DNA of 7,115 nucleotides from Candidatus Omnitrophota bacterium (GTDB taxonomy: Bacteria; Omnitrophota; Gorgyraeia; Duberdicusellales; 4484-171): the NCBI GenBank assembly GCA_028702365.1, contig JAQVOZ010000067.1, positions 1 to 7,115 of the forward strand. Direction: 5' to 3'. Shown in pieces: positions 1-5,824 of this stretch. The translations under genes and the position numbers were made by a program. Under the pieces are notes generated by a model. That model did not search any database. It saw only the letters and a program-made list of their open reading frames with translations, and was not told where the DNA came from. Position 1 is the first letter of the stretch, and each line of letters begins with the position of its first letter.

Positions 1-292
1 GGTTATTATTCTGCCGGCAAGCCCGAGTATTTATAGGCAGGCAGAAAAAGAAGGCCTTATAAAAACATTTATGGAAGCAATTTGCATAGTAAGCCCGGCA
101 ACATGCGGGCCGTGCCTTGGTGGGCATATGGGCATATTGGATAAAGGCGAAGTTGCGCTTGCAACTACTAACAGAAATTTTATAGGAAGAATGGGGCACC
201 CTGAGAGTTTCGTGTATCTTTCAAGCGCTGCTGTTGCTGCGGCAAGTGCCATAAAGGGAAGAATTACGCATCCCGATGAGGTTTCGAAATAA
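1..292 (+). CDS. leuC: 3-isopropylmalate dehydratase large subunit, C-terminal 96 residues (partial)
   Basis: This is the 3' end of an aconitase-family large subunit. The reading frame is open from base 2 and ends in TAA at 290-292; its start lies outside the window. With LeuD it would isomerise 2-isopropylmalate to 3-isopropylmalate in leucine synthesis, in the cytoplasm. Seen in the sequence: CGPC at residues 35-38 of the fragment, giving two of the three cysteines that hold the 4Fe-4S cluster in this family, followed by LGGHMG, ATTNRNFIGRMGHP and a VYLSSAAVAAASAIKG tail. These are typical of the family C-terminus. The style is that of the short archaeal-type LeuC/homoaconitase clade, so homoaconitase is the main alternative; adjacent leuD and leuB favour leucine synthesis. 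The stop codon overlaps the leuD start by one base (TAATG), which suggests translational coupling. The first cluster cysteine and the N-terminal domains cannot be checked here. Confidence 0.95.
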   Translation, partial: VIILPASPSIYRQAEKEGLIKTFMEAICIVSPATCGPCLGGHMGILDKGEVALATTNRNFIGRMGHPESFVYLSSAAVAAASAIKGRITHPDEVSK

Positions 293-795
293 TGGTTATA
301 AAAGGTAAGGCTCACAAATTCGGCGATAATATCAACACAGACGATATTATTGCGGCAAAATATCTTGATTCGCAGGATGAGAAATTCCTTGGTTCAAAGT
401 GCATGGAAAACATCGACCCTGATTTTATAAAACGCGTCAAACCCGGTGATATAATAGTCGCGGGACGCAATTTTGGCTGCGGCTCAAGCAGGGAGCACGC
501 TCCCTGGGCAATAAGAGGCTGCGGCATAACCGCGGTCATCGCTAAAAGCTTTGCGCGCATATTCTACCGCAATGCAGTCAACATAGGTTTGCCCATTATT
601 GAACTGGGCGAAACAGACGATATAGATAACGGCGACATAATAGAGGTTGATTTATCCAAAGGGATAATAAATAATATAAGTAAGAATAAGATATATAAAA
701 CTAGTGTTTTTCCCAACTTTCTGCAAGAAATCGTCAAATTTGGCGGATTAATTAATTGGATTAAAGCCAGGGGAGGAAAAAATGAAAATACCTAA
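292..795 (+). CDS. leuD: 3-isopropylmalate dehydratase small subunit
   Basis: This 167-aa protein is the swivel-domain partner of LeuC; together they convert 2- to 3-isopropylmalate. Seen: INTDDI at 14-19, the signature GRNFGCGSSREHAP at 58-71, FARIFYRNAVNIGLP at 87-101, and the usual C-terminal run ending GGLINWIK. The length fits the short archaeal-type LeuD (about 160-170 aa) rather than the roughly 200-aa enterobacterial form. The start is the ATG that shares its A with the leuC stop, with GAGG at 278-281 as a possible ribosome binding site. The last 14 bases overlap the next gene. The loop that discriminates substrates in related enzymes reads Tyr24-Leu25-Asp26-Ser27, which does not by itself separate isopropylmalate from homoaconitate. 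The leucine assignment rests on family and context. The reaction class is nearly certain, the exact substrate somewhat less. Confidence 0.95.
   Translation: MVIKGKAHKFGDNINTDDIIAAKYLDSQDEKFLGSKCMENIDPDFIKRVKPGDIIVAGRNFGCGSSREHAPWAIRGCGITAVIAKSFARIFYRNAVNIGLPIIELGETDDIDNGDIIEVDLSKGIINNISKNKIYKTSVFPNFLQEIVKFGGLINWIKARGGKNENT
769..776 (+). promoter_or_regulatory. Strong Shine-Dalgarno site for the 86-aa gene
   Basis: AGGGGAGG lies inside the end of leuD, five bases before the ATG at 782. It is the strongest ribosome binding site in the window. It supports the 86-aa frame as a real gene despite its 14-base overlap with leuD. Confidence 0.7.
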
Positions 796-1042
796 AGAGA
801 GAGTCAAGGTTCTTATTCTCTGCACGGATGGTTCATGGATAAAAGGTTTAATCCATATAACCGAAGGTCTAAGGGTTAGTGATTTTCTAAATGACCAAAA
901 AAATTCTTTTATTGCGGTAACAAATGCGGAAGTTCAGAACCAGAAAAAAATGAATTCTGGTAAATTATCATCAGCAGCAAACAACTCGAAGAATACATTG
1001 TTACTTAATGTCCATGCTATTAGGTGGGTAGAGGAGTTATAG
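782..1042 (+). CDS. Uncharacterised 86-aa protein inside the leu operon
   Basis: I cannot assign a function. The first half looks like a folded beta-rich unit: VKVLILCTDGSWIKGLIHI, then GLRVSDFLN (29-37) and FIAVTNAEV. The pattern of a 'G-IHI' strand, 'RVSDFLN' and 'FI-VTNA' resembles a small family of conserved bacterial proteins of unknown function, recalled from memory and not checked. The second half (about 52-72) is polar and rich in Gln, Asn, Ser and Lys, then a short hydrophobic end precedes WVEEL. There is no signal peptide, membrane segment or metal motif. It overlaps leuD by 14 bases, has a strong ribosome binding site and stops two bases before leuB, so it is almost certainly co-translated with the leucine enzymes. 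By hand count the gene is about 32% GC, lower than leuD or leuB. It could be a regulator or accessory subunit, or an unrelated passenger; nothing seen decides this. Confidence 0.8.
   Translation: MKIPKERVKVLILCTDGSWIKGLIHITEGLRVSDFLNDQKNSFIAVTNAEVQNQKKMNSGKLSSAANNSKNTLLLNVHAIRWVEEL
1031..1036 (+). promoter_or_regulatory. Shine-Dalgarno site that sets the leuB start
   Basis: GAGGAG lies eight bases before the ATG at 1045. It favours that ATG over the in-frame GTG at 1024, which would lie upstream of the site and add seven residues not expected in the family. Confidence 0.65.
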
Positions 1043-1044
1043 GA

Positions 1045-2103
1045 ATGAGCAAAATTTATAAAATTGCGGTAATCGGCGGGGACGGAACAGGCCCTGAGGT
1101 GGTTCGTGAGGGCATGAAAGTATTAAAAGCTGCGAGCAAAAAATATAAATTCGAATACGACACAAAAGATTTTGATTTCAGCGGTAAACGCTATTTAGAA
1201 ACCGGTAAGCTTGTAGATGAAAAAGATATAGAAGAGTTGAAAAAATATTCAGCAATTTACCTGGGTGCCGTGGGTGACCCGGCTGTTAAGCCCGGTATAA
1301 TTGAAACCGGCGTTCTTCTTAAGCTTCGTTTTTCTTTGGATCAATATATTAATTTACGTCCGGTAAAACTTTACGATGAAAGGTTTTGCCCGCTAAAAGA
1401 CAAAGAACCGGAAGATATAGACTTTGTAGTTGTGCGTGAAAATTCCGAAGGGCTTTATAGGGGCATGGGTGAATTTAAAAATAAAGGCGCAAAAGACGAA
1501 GTTGCCATACAGATTTCTTATAATACCCGTAAGGGTGTTGAGCGCTGTATCCGTTACGCCTTTGAATGTGCAAAAAAGCGCAATAAAAAGAAAAAAGTAA
1601 CCCTTTGCGGAAAAACCAATGTTTTAACTTTTGCCTGGGATTTATGGCAGAGAACATTTAATGAAGTCGCAAAGGAATACCCCGATATTGCAACTGATTA
1701 CGCTCATGTTGATGCAACCACAATGTGGTTTGTAAAAAATCCTGAATGGTTTGATGTAATTGTTACGGATAATCTTTTTGGAGACATAATCACAGATTTG
1801 GGCGCGATGATTCAGGGCGGAATGGGTATTGCCGCAGGCGGAAACATTAACCCGCAAGGTGTTTCAATGTTTGAGCCAATAGGCGGAAGCGCGCCAAAAT
1901 ATACAGGAAAAAATGTGATTAATCCTTTAGCTGCAATTTGCGCAGCCGGCATGATGCTTGAAACTTTAGGTGAAACTAAAGCGGCAGAAGCTATTGAAAA
2001 AGCAGTAATCGAAGTAAGCACAAAAAAATTAAAATCCCTTGCCGCTGGGAAAATGGGCTATTCAACTACCGAGGTTGGGAGTTTAGTGGTAGAGTGTCTT
2101 TGA
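1045..2103 (+). CDS. leuB: 3-isopropylmalate dehydrogenase (possibly NADP-dependent)
   Basis: This 352-aa member of the beta-decarboxylating dehydrogenase family would oxidise and decarboxylate 3-isopropylmalate to 2-oxoisocaproate. Seen, numbering from the ATG at 1045: GGDGTGPEV (11-19); the substrate region with L91, L92, R95 and R105 (NLRP); R131 and the catalytic Tyr138 in RENSEGLYRG; catalytic Lys190 in CGKTNVL; D223; metal ligands D247 and D251 in TDNLFGDIITDLG; and the nucleotide loop FEPIGGSAPKYTG (277-288). The loop has Lys285-Tyr286, where well-studied NAD-dependent isopropylmalate dehydrogenases carry Asp-Ile; this pair matches the NADP-binding Lys344-Tyr345 of E. coli isocitrate dehydrogenase. 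The upstream GTG at 1024 gives a longer frame, but the internal ATG has a ribosome binding site and fits the family start. Isocitrate, homoisocitrate or tartrate dehydrogenase are alternatives; the operon favours LeuB. Confidence 0.93.
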   Translation: MSKIYKIAVIGGDGTGPEVVREGMKVLKAASKKYKFEYDTKDFDFSGKRYLETGKLVDEKDIEELKKYSAIYLGAVGDPAVKPGIIETGVLLKLRFSLDQYINLRPVKLYDERFCPLKDKEPEDIDFVVVRENSEGLYRGMGEFKNKGAKDEVAIQISYNTRKGVERCIRYAFECAKKRNKKKKVTLCGKTNVLTFAWDLWQRTFNEVAKEYPDIATDYAHVDATTMWFVKNPEWFDVIVTDNLFGDIITDLGAMIQGGMGIAAGGNINPQGVSMFEPIGGSAPKYTGKNVINPLAAICAAGMMLETLGETKAAEAIEKAVIEVSTKKLKSLAAGKMGYSTTEVGSLVVECL

Positions 2104-2108
2104 TTTTT

Positions 2109-2744
2109 ATGGCAGACAAAGTTTCGATAATTATTAAAAACAGCAGTGATGGATTAGACAAGGATGCTAATGTTTTCAGCCTGTCTATTGGTTATGCGCA
2201 ATATAGCTTTTACGATTTTAACAAAGACGGTTACCTTGTAAAATTAATAAATAATCTTAAAGAAAGCGAAGATCTTTGCTACGTATTAACGTCATTTTTT
2301 GTGCATAGTGATTATCCGAAAGATTACATTAATAATATTTTGAGTGTTTCTCCTGAAAATATTTGTATATCCAGCGTACCTATAAAAAACTTTTTTATTC
2401 TAGAAAGAGGCGGACAGGAGGAACATTTATTAATTTTTAGAAAAGATAATATTCTAAATATTAAGAAATTAATTGAAAACCTCGCCGGGAACTCCGGTTC
2501 AAAATGTTATATTATTTTTGATAAAGAATCAAATAAAGATAAACTATTGTCGTTATGTAAAAATAATCGTAATTTTGAGAACAAAATTATTAGTATTGTT
2601 TCAGAGGGAATAAAAATTGAATTTGAATGCTGTGGCCCGGAGTGTGAAGTTTTAATTTTTAGCCACCGTCACAGCTTAGATGGCGTTAAAGACGAAATTT
2701 TAAATTCAATTGATAAAGAAAAATTTGAGGTAGGCGTGTTATGA
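2109..2744 (+). CDS. Uncharacterised 211-aa protein between leuB and asd
   Basis: I do not recognise this protein. No signal peptide, transmembrane segment or nucleotide-binding loop is visible. It looks soluble, with several beta-like hydrophobic runs (VSIIIK, YIIF, IISIV, VLIF) alternating with Asn/Lys/Asp-rich stretches. Seven cysteines are present. Three cluster near the C-terminus (C174, C175, C179) and are followed by H186 and H188, which could form a metal site or be coincidence. The start is uncertain: GTG at 2094 and TTG at 2100 are in frame and overlap the leuB end, while ATG at 2109 lies five bases after the leuB stop; I chose the ATG. GGTAGAG at 2088-2094 would best space the TTG. 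The end overlaps asd by four bases (ATGA), so it belongs to the operon. GC is about 30% by hand count against 40-46% for its neighbours, which suggests recent acquisition or weak constraint. Confidence 0.75.
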   Translation: MADKVSIIIKNSSDGLDKDANVFSLSIGYAQYSFYDFNKDGYLVKLINNLKESEDLCYVLTSFFVHSDYPKDYINNILSVSPENICISSVPIKNFFILERGGQEEHLLIFRKDNILNIKKLIENLAGNSGSKCYIIFDKESNKDKLLSLCKNNRNFENKIISIVSEGIKIEFECCGPECEVLIFSHRHSLDGVKDEILNSIDKEKFEVGVL

Positions 2745-3766
2745 AAAAGAAGTCTAAATACAATGTAGCGGTAGTAGGCGCCGGTGTTGTTGGTGTTGAA
2801 ATGATTAGATGCCTTAAGGCGCGAAATTTTCCCATAAATATTTTAAAGATTTTTGCCCGCTCAAACCGCGAAATGGATGTTGATGGACAAAAGTATCAGG
2901 TCGAAGCCATCTCTGAAGATGGTTTCAATGGTATAGATATTGCTCTTTTTGCAGGAACTGAAGGCGAGAAGGGCGCGGCTGTAACTTACGCTAAAGCAGC
3001 CGTAAAAAGAGGCGCAGTTGTAATAGACAACGGCGCAGATTTTAGAATGGATAAAAATGTGCCTTTGGTTGTTCCTGAAGTTAACGCCAAGGATATAAGA
3101 AAGCATAAAGGAATAATTGCAAATCCAAACTGCTCAACTGTTCAGATGGTTGTTGCTCTATGGCCGATTTATAAAAAATATGGCATTAAAAGGGTAATTG
3201 TTACTACTTTACAGGCGTCCTCCGGAGCAGGCAAGCAGGCGGTTGAACAGCTAAGCGCAGAAATTGCCCAGATTGCCTCTGCAAATTATAAAAATGTCCA
3301 TGTTGATTTAGAAAATAAAGCCATGCCGCAACAGCTTGCCTATAATGTTTTCCCCCAAATAGGCGGCTTTGCTGAATGTGATTTTACCAGTGAAGAGTGG
3401 AAGCTTGTGAATGAGGCCCATAAAATTATGGGTGATAAAAAAATAAAAGTTTCAGCTACCACTGTCAGGGTGCCTGTTAGAACCGGGCATTCTGAATCGG
3501 TTTATGTTGAAACCAAAAAGCCAATTAACCCTGACGAGGTCAAAAAACTGCTTTCAAAATCCGCAGGCGTGATTGTTATAGATGAGCCCAAGAAAGGGCT
3601 TTATCCAATGCCGAAAGATGTGGAGGGTAAATACGAAGTATTTATCGGCCGCATCAGACGCGACCCATTCAACAAGAATGGCCTCTGGCTTTGGGTAGTT
3701 GCGGATAACCTCTTAAAAGGCGCTGCCCTAAACGCCGTCCAGGTAGCGGAATATCTTATAAAATAA
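2741..3766 (+). CDS. asd: Aspartate-semialdehyde dehydrogenase
   Basis: This 341-aa enzyme reduces aspartyl-4-phosphate to aspartate semialdehyde with NADPH, the branch point to lysine/diaminopimelate, threonine and methionine. Seen: a Rossmann motif GAGVVGVEM (13-21); VIDNGADFRMD (94-104) with Arg102 for the substrate phosphate; NPNCST with the catalytic Cys131; QASSGAG with Gln158; Lys221; VRVPVRTGHSE with Arg243 and His250; and the C-terminal GRIRRDP...ADNLLKGAALNAVQ block. The full active-site set is present and the length is normal. The usual family text is DNSSAFR; here it is DNGADFR, closer to the related ArgC enzymes at that spot, but the GHSE motif and length argue for Asd. The start ATG overlaps the previous stop (ATGA), with AGG six bases upstream. 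It is the last gene of the leu cluster, since a promoter-like site follows. Confidence 0.96.
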   Translation: MKKKSKYNVAVVGAGVVGVEMIRCLKARNFPINILKIFARSNREMDVDGQKYQVEAISEDGFNGIDIALFAGTEGEKGAAVTYAKAAVKRGAVVIDNGADFRMDKNVPLVVPEVNAKDIRKHKGIIANPNCSTVQMVVALWPIYKKYGIKRVIVTTLQASSGAGKQAVEQLSAEIAQIASANYKNVHVDLENKAMPQQLAYNVFPQIGGFAECDFTSEEWKLVNEAHKIMGDKKIKVSATTVRVPVRTGHSESVYVETKKPINPDEVKKLLSKSAGVIVIDEPKKGLYPMPKDVEGKYEVFIGRIRRDPFNKNGLWLWVVADNLLKGAALNAVQVAEYLIK

Positions 3767-3784
3767 TCTGCATCACTAGTTTTT

Positions 3785-3793
3785 TGTTATAAT
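3785..3793 (+). promoter_or_regulatory. Candidate extended -10 promoter for truA
   Basis: TGTTATAAT is a perfect TATAAT preceded by the extended -10 TG, in the 48-base gap between asd and truA. No convincing -35 is seen 16-18 bases upstream, which extended -10 promoters can tolerate. Transcription would begin near 3800 and leave only about 14 bases before the truA ATG at 3815. Confidence 0.55.
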
Positions 3794-3814
3794 AAAATCA
3801 GCGTAAGCAACTAT

Positions 3815-4561
3815 ATGTATAAAAACATTTGCTTAGAAGTTGAATATTTTGGCAAGAATTATTTTGGTTTCCAGCTTCAGGATAAACCTGGCAAGCGGGA
3901 GATTACTGTTCAGGAAGTTTTGGAAAGAGCAATTCGTAAGCTTTTTAAGAAAAAAATACGAATTGCCTATGCTTCGCGGACTGACAGGGGAGTTCACGCT
4001 AAGGGTCAGGTTGTAAATTTTAAGGTAGACACAGCAATACCGCTTAAGAGTATTAAAAACGCATTAAATGCTTTCTTACCCGCGGATGTCAGGGTAAAAA
4101 AGGTAAAACTCGCGTCCGCTGATTTTCATTCCCGTTTTAATGCTAAATCAAAAATATACCGCTATATTATACTTAATAAAGCTGAGCCGACAGTATTTTC
4201 TTCGGATTTTTCCTGGCACATCGCAAAACCATTGGATATTTCTGAAATGCTGCGCATTTCAGAAAAGATAAAGGGATTAAAAGATTTTTCTATCTTCGCA
4301 AAAAAAGCGAACACTTACGAAACCTGCATCAGGCATTTGAAGGATATTTCTATAAAAAAATCAAAAGGTTTTATTAACGTCGACCTTGAGGCAAGCGGAT
4401 TTTTACGTAATATGGCAAGAAACATAACTGCATTCCTGGTAAAAGTAGGCTGTGGAGCGGTAGCTTATAAAGAAGCAATCCAGGTATTAAACAAAAAAAA
4501 GCCTTATAGCAATAAGCCGGCGCCTGCCCAAGGTTTATATCTTATTAAGGTTAAATACTAG
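3815..4561 (+). CDS. truA: tRNA pseudouridine(38-40) synthase TruA
   Basis: This 248-aa enzyme converts uridines 38, 39 and 40 in the anticodon arm of many tRNAs to pseudouridine. Seen: YFGKNYFGFQ at 11-20, the active-site motif SRTDRGVHA with catalytic Asp57, FHSRFNAKSKIYRY (104-117) with the conserved Tyr115, DFSIFAK, and the C-terminal ASGFLRNMARN (193-203), which corresponds to the family's 'GFL..M.RN' segment. The length matches bacterial TruA, and no key residue is missing. The usual 'GRTDxGVHA' has Ser for Gly before the Arg, a common variant. No clear Shine-Dalgarno sequence precedes the ATG. The gene follows asd after 48 bases and probably has its own promoter. The asd-to-truA neighbourhood recalls gammaproteobacteria, where usg or asd genes lie near truA. 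Confidence 0.96.
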   Translation: MYKNICLEVEYFGKNYFGFQLQDKPGKREITVQEVLERAIRKLFKKKIRIAYASRTDRGVHAKGQVVNFKVDTAIPLKSIKNALNAFLPADVRVKKVKLASADFHSRFNAKSKIYRYIILNKAEPTVFSSDFSWHIAKPLDISEMLRISEKIKGLKDFSIFAKKANTYETCIRHLKDISIKKSKGFINVDLEASGFLRNMARNITAFLVKVGCGAVAYKEAIQVLNKKKPYSNKPAPAQGLYLIKVKY

Positions 4562-4609
4562 CTAGAAGGATAGAATAAGAATAATCCAATCTGCGCAATC
4601 AATTTTGTA

Positions 4610-4626
4610 TGGCTTTTTTAAAGCCA
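4610..4626 (+). repeat. Inverted repeat upstream of the lipoprotein promoter
   Basis: TGGCTTT-TTT-AAAGCCA is a perfect 7-bp stem with a 3-base loop, starting 48 bases after the truA stop and ending six bases before the TATAAT at 4633. No T-run follows it on either strand, so it is not a standard intrinsic terminator. Its position within the promoter would suit a protein-binding operator, or it may be chance in AT-rich DNA. Confidence 0.4.
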
Positions 4627-4629
4627 AAA

Positions 4630-4638
4630 TGGTATAAT
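4630..4638 (+). promoter_or_regulatory. Candidate extended -10 promoter for the lipoprotein-xer unit
   Basis: TGGTATAAT is a consensus -10 with the extended TG. Transcription would start near 4645, about 20 bases before the lipoprotein ATG at 4666, with AAGG at 4651-4654 as a possible ribosome binding site. No good -35 is visible at normal spacing. Because the site lies downstream of the ATG at 4609, it argues against that longer start. Confidence 0.6.
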
Positions 4639-4665
4639 TTTATTTCAAGAAAGGCAGAGTTAACA

Positions 4666-5163
4666 ATGAGAAAAATATTAATTTTACTACTCGCAGGAAT
4701 TATCTTTTCAACCAGCGGATGTTATTCTTTGCGCAAGAAATTTATCCGTAAAAAGAAATACCAGAAAGAAGAGCCGGTCTACATTAATTTTAAAAATTAC
4801 CCTGAAAAACCCAGCCGTGATGCCTATATAGATTATTTCATTTTCGTAAAAGGCTGGATTGATGATCTGACCGAATCTCTTCGGATTGAAAGGTTAAATA
4901 CCGGCTATAACAGCAAAAGAGAAAAGCGTGCCATAAACGGCGCTGTAATGAATCTTGAACAGATAATTTCTTTTTTTAACCAAGACGGAAAAGAAAAGAT
5001 ATATCCTTTATACGTTGACTTGGTGAAAGTAAGAGATGCTATGGAAAAAGACCCCAACATGAGCCCGGCTCGGCGCAGCCTCATGCTGCAGAGAATAGAA
5101 CATTTTCGTCGTGCGTTCGAGGCCGAATTTAAATATAGCGAAGCGCAAAAGTGGATGGATTAA
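4666..5163 (+). CDS. Small putative lipoprotein of unknown function
   Basis: The function is unknown. The 165-aa product begins with a short basic n-region (MRK), a hydrophobic core (ILILLLAGIIF) and a relaxed lipobox ending Thr-Ser-Gly-Cys, with Cys19 as the expected lipidated residue. It should be exported by Sec, processed by signal peptidase II and anchored in a membrane. The residues after the anchor are strongly basic (about 23-32), followed by a soluble, charged and probably mostly helical domain: GWIDDLTESLRIERL, AINGAVMNLEQIISFF and a C-terminal helix RRSLMLQRIEHFRRAFEAEF. No enzyme motif is seen. An in-frame ATG at 4609 would add 19 residues and bury the signal peptide, and it lies upstream of the predicted promoter, so the ATG at 4666 is preferred. 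The next gene, a metallo-hydrolase, follows after about 40 bases. The two may be co-transcribed, but nothing else links their functions. Confidence 0.8.
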   Translation: MRKILILLLAGIIFSTSGCYSLRKKFIRKKKYQKEEPVYINFKNYPEKPSRDAYIDYFIFVKGWIDDLTESLRIERLNTGYNSKREKRAINGAVMNLEQIISFFNQDGKEKIYPLYVDLVKVRDAMEKDPNMSPARRSLMLQRIEHFRRAFEAEFKYSEAQKWMD

Positions 5164-5203
5164 TTCTTTTGTGCGTCTCGCCTTACACGAATCTTTCATA
5201 CCT

Positions 5204-5821
5204 ATGGCTAACCTTTCTTTAAAAGTTTTTGCATTAGGCGAGCTTTACACTAATTGTTATGTTGTCTATGACAACGAAAAACATGCCTTTATAATAGATG
5301 CGCCGTCTCCTTCCCGGGAGATAGTTGATTTTATAGATAAAGAAAAACTTAATATCGAATTTATTGCCCTTACTCACGGCCATTTCGACCATATCAGCGC
5401 GCTCGCTGACCTGCCTTTTCCTTTCTACGTGCATAAAGAAGATGCCCAATTAATGAAAAATTCCGATTTAAACGGTTCAACTTTTTTTAATGCATCGATA
5501 ACGATAGAAAAAGAACCGGCTTCTTTTCTGGAAGAGAATAAACCCCTTGTTTTTGGCAGCTCGAAAATAGAAATTTTTCATACACCGGGGCATACTCCGG
5601 GCTCTGTGTGCATAAAAATTGGAAAATGGCTGTTTAGCGGAGACACGCTGTTTTTCGGCTCCGTAGGAAGGACCGATGTGCCGCTTGGCTCCTATGATTC
5701 GCTTATAAAATCTATAAAAACAAAATTGCTTGTTTTACCAAAAGATACGGTAATTTATCCGGGGCATGGGGAAGCCAGCACAATTGAAGAGGAAATTGCT
5801 TCTAATCATTTTTTGAAATAA
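5204..5821 (+). CDS. Metallo-beta-lactamase-fold hydrolase, glyoxalase II-like
   Basis: This 205-aa cytoplasmic protein has the full dinuclear zinc set of the fold: THGHFDH (His58, His60, Asp62, His63), His130 in TPGHTPGS, Asp147 in FSGDTLF and His188 in YPGHGE. The opening FALGELYTNCYVV and the GRTDVPLGSYDSL segment (156-167) match the small glyoxalase II-like (YcbL-type) branch, which lacks the C-terminal domain of classical glyoxalase II. It probably hydrolyses a thioester or related ester; the substrate cannot be read from sequence. I chose the ATG at 5204 because the family starts a few residues before this beta strand. In-frame GTG codons at 5171 and 5111 would add 11 or 31 residues with no family resemblance, and the latter overlaps the lipoprotein gene. 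No clear ribosome binding site is present. The Xer gene starts three bases after the stop. Confidence 0.92.
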   Translation: MANLSLKVFALGELYTNCYVVYDNEKHAFIIDAPSPSREIVDFIDKEKLNIEFIALTHGHFDHISALADLPFPFYVHKEDAQLMKNSDLNGSTFFNASITIEKEPASFLEENKPLVFGSSKIEIFHTPGHTPGSVCIKIGKWLFSGDTLFFGSVGRTDVPLGSYDSLIKSIKTKLLVLPKDTVIYPGHGEASTIEEEIASNHFLK

Positions 5822-5824
5822 ACA

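Noticed and set aside
31..315. 94-codon open frame on the - strand over the leuC end
   Set aside because: It is opposite a clear LeuC C-terminus and crosses into leuD; it is a shadow frame with no support of its own.
2482..2502. CCGGGAACTCCGGTTCAAA, which resembles a tRNA T-arm
   Set aside because: No acceptor stem, anticodon arm or D-arm can be placed around it, and it lies in a coding frame.
3765..4594. AATCTGC repeated at 3765 and 4588, each shortly upstream of a TATAAT
   Set aside because: The distances to the two -10 sites differ (23 and 45 bases) and the flanks do not align well, so it is most likely chance.
4610..4626. Intrinsic terminator after truA
   Set aside because: The hairpin is real, but the bases after it are AAATGG on the + strand and no T-run follows on the - strand either.
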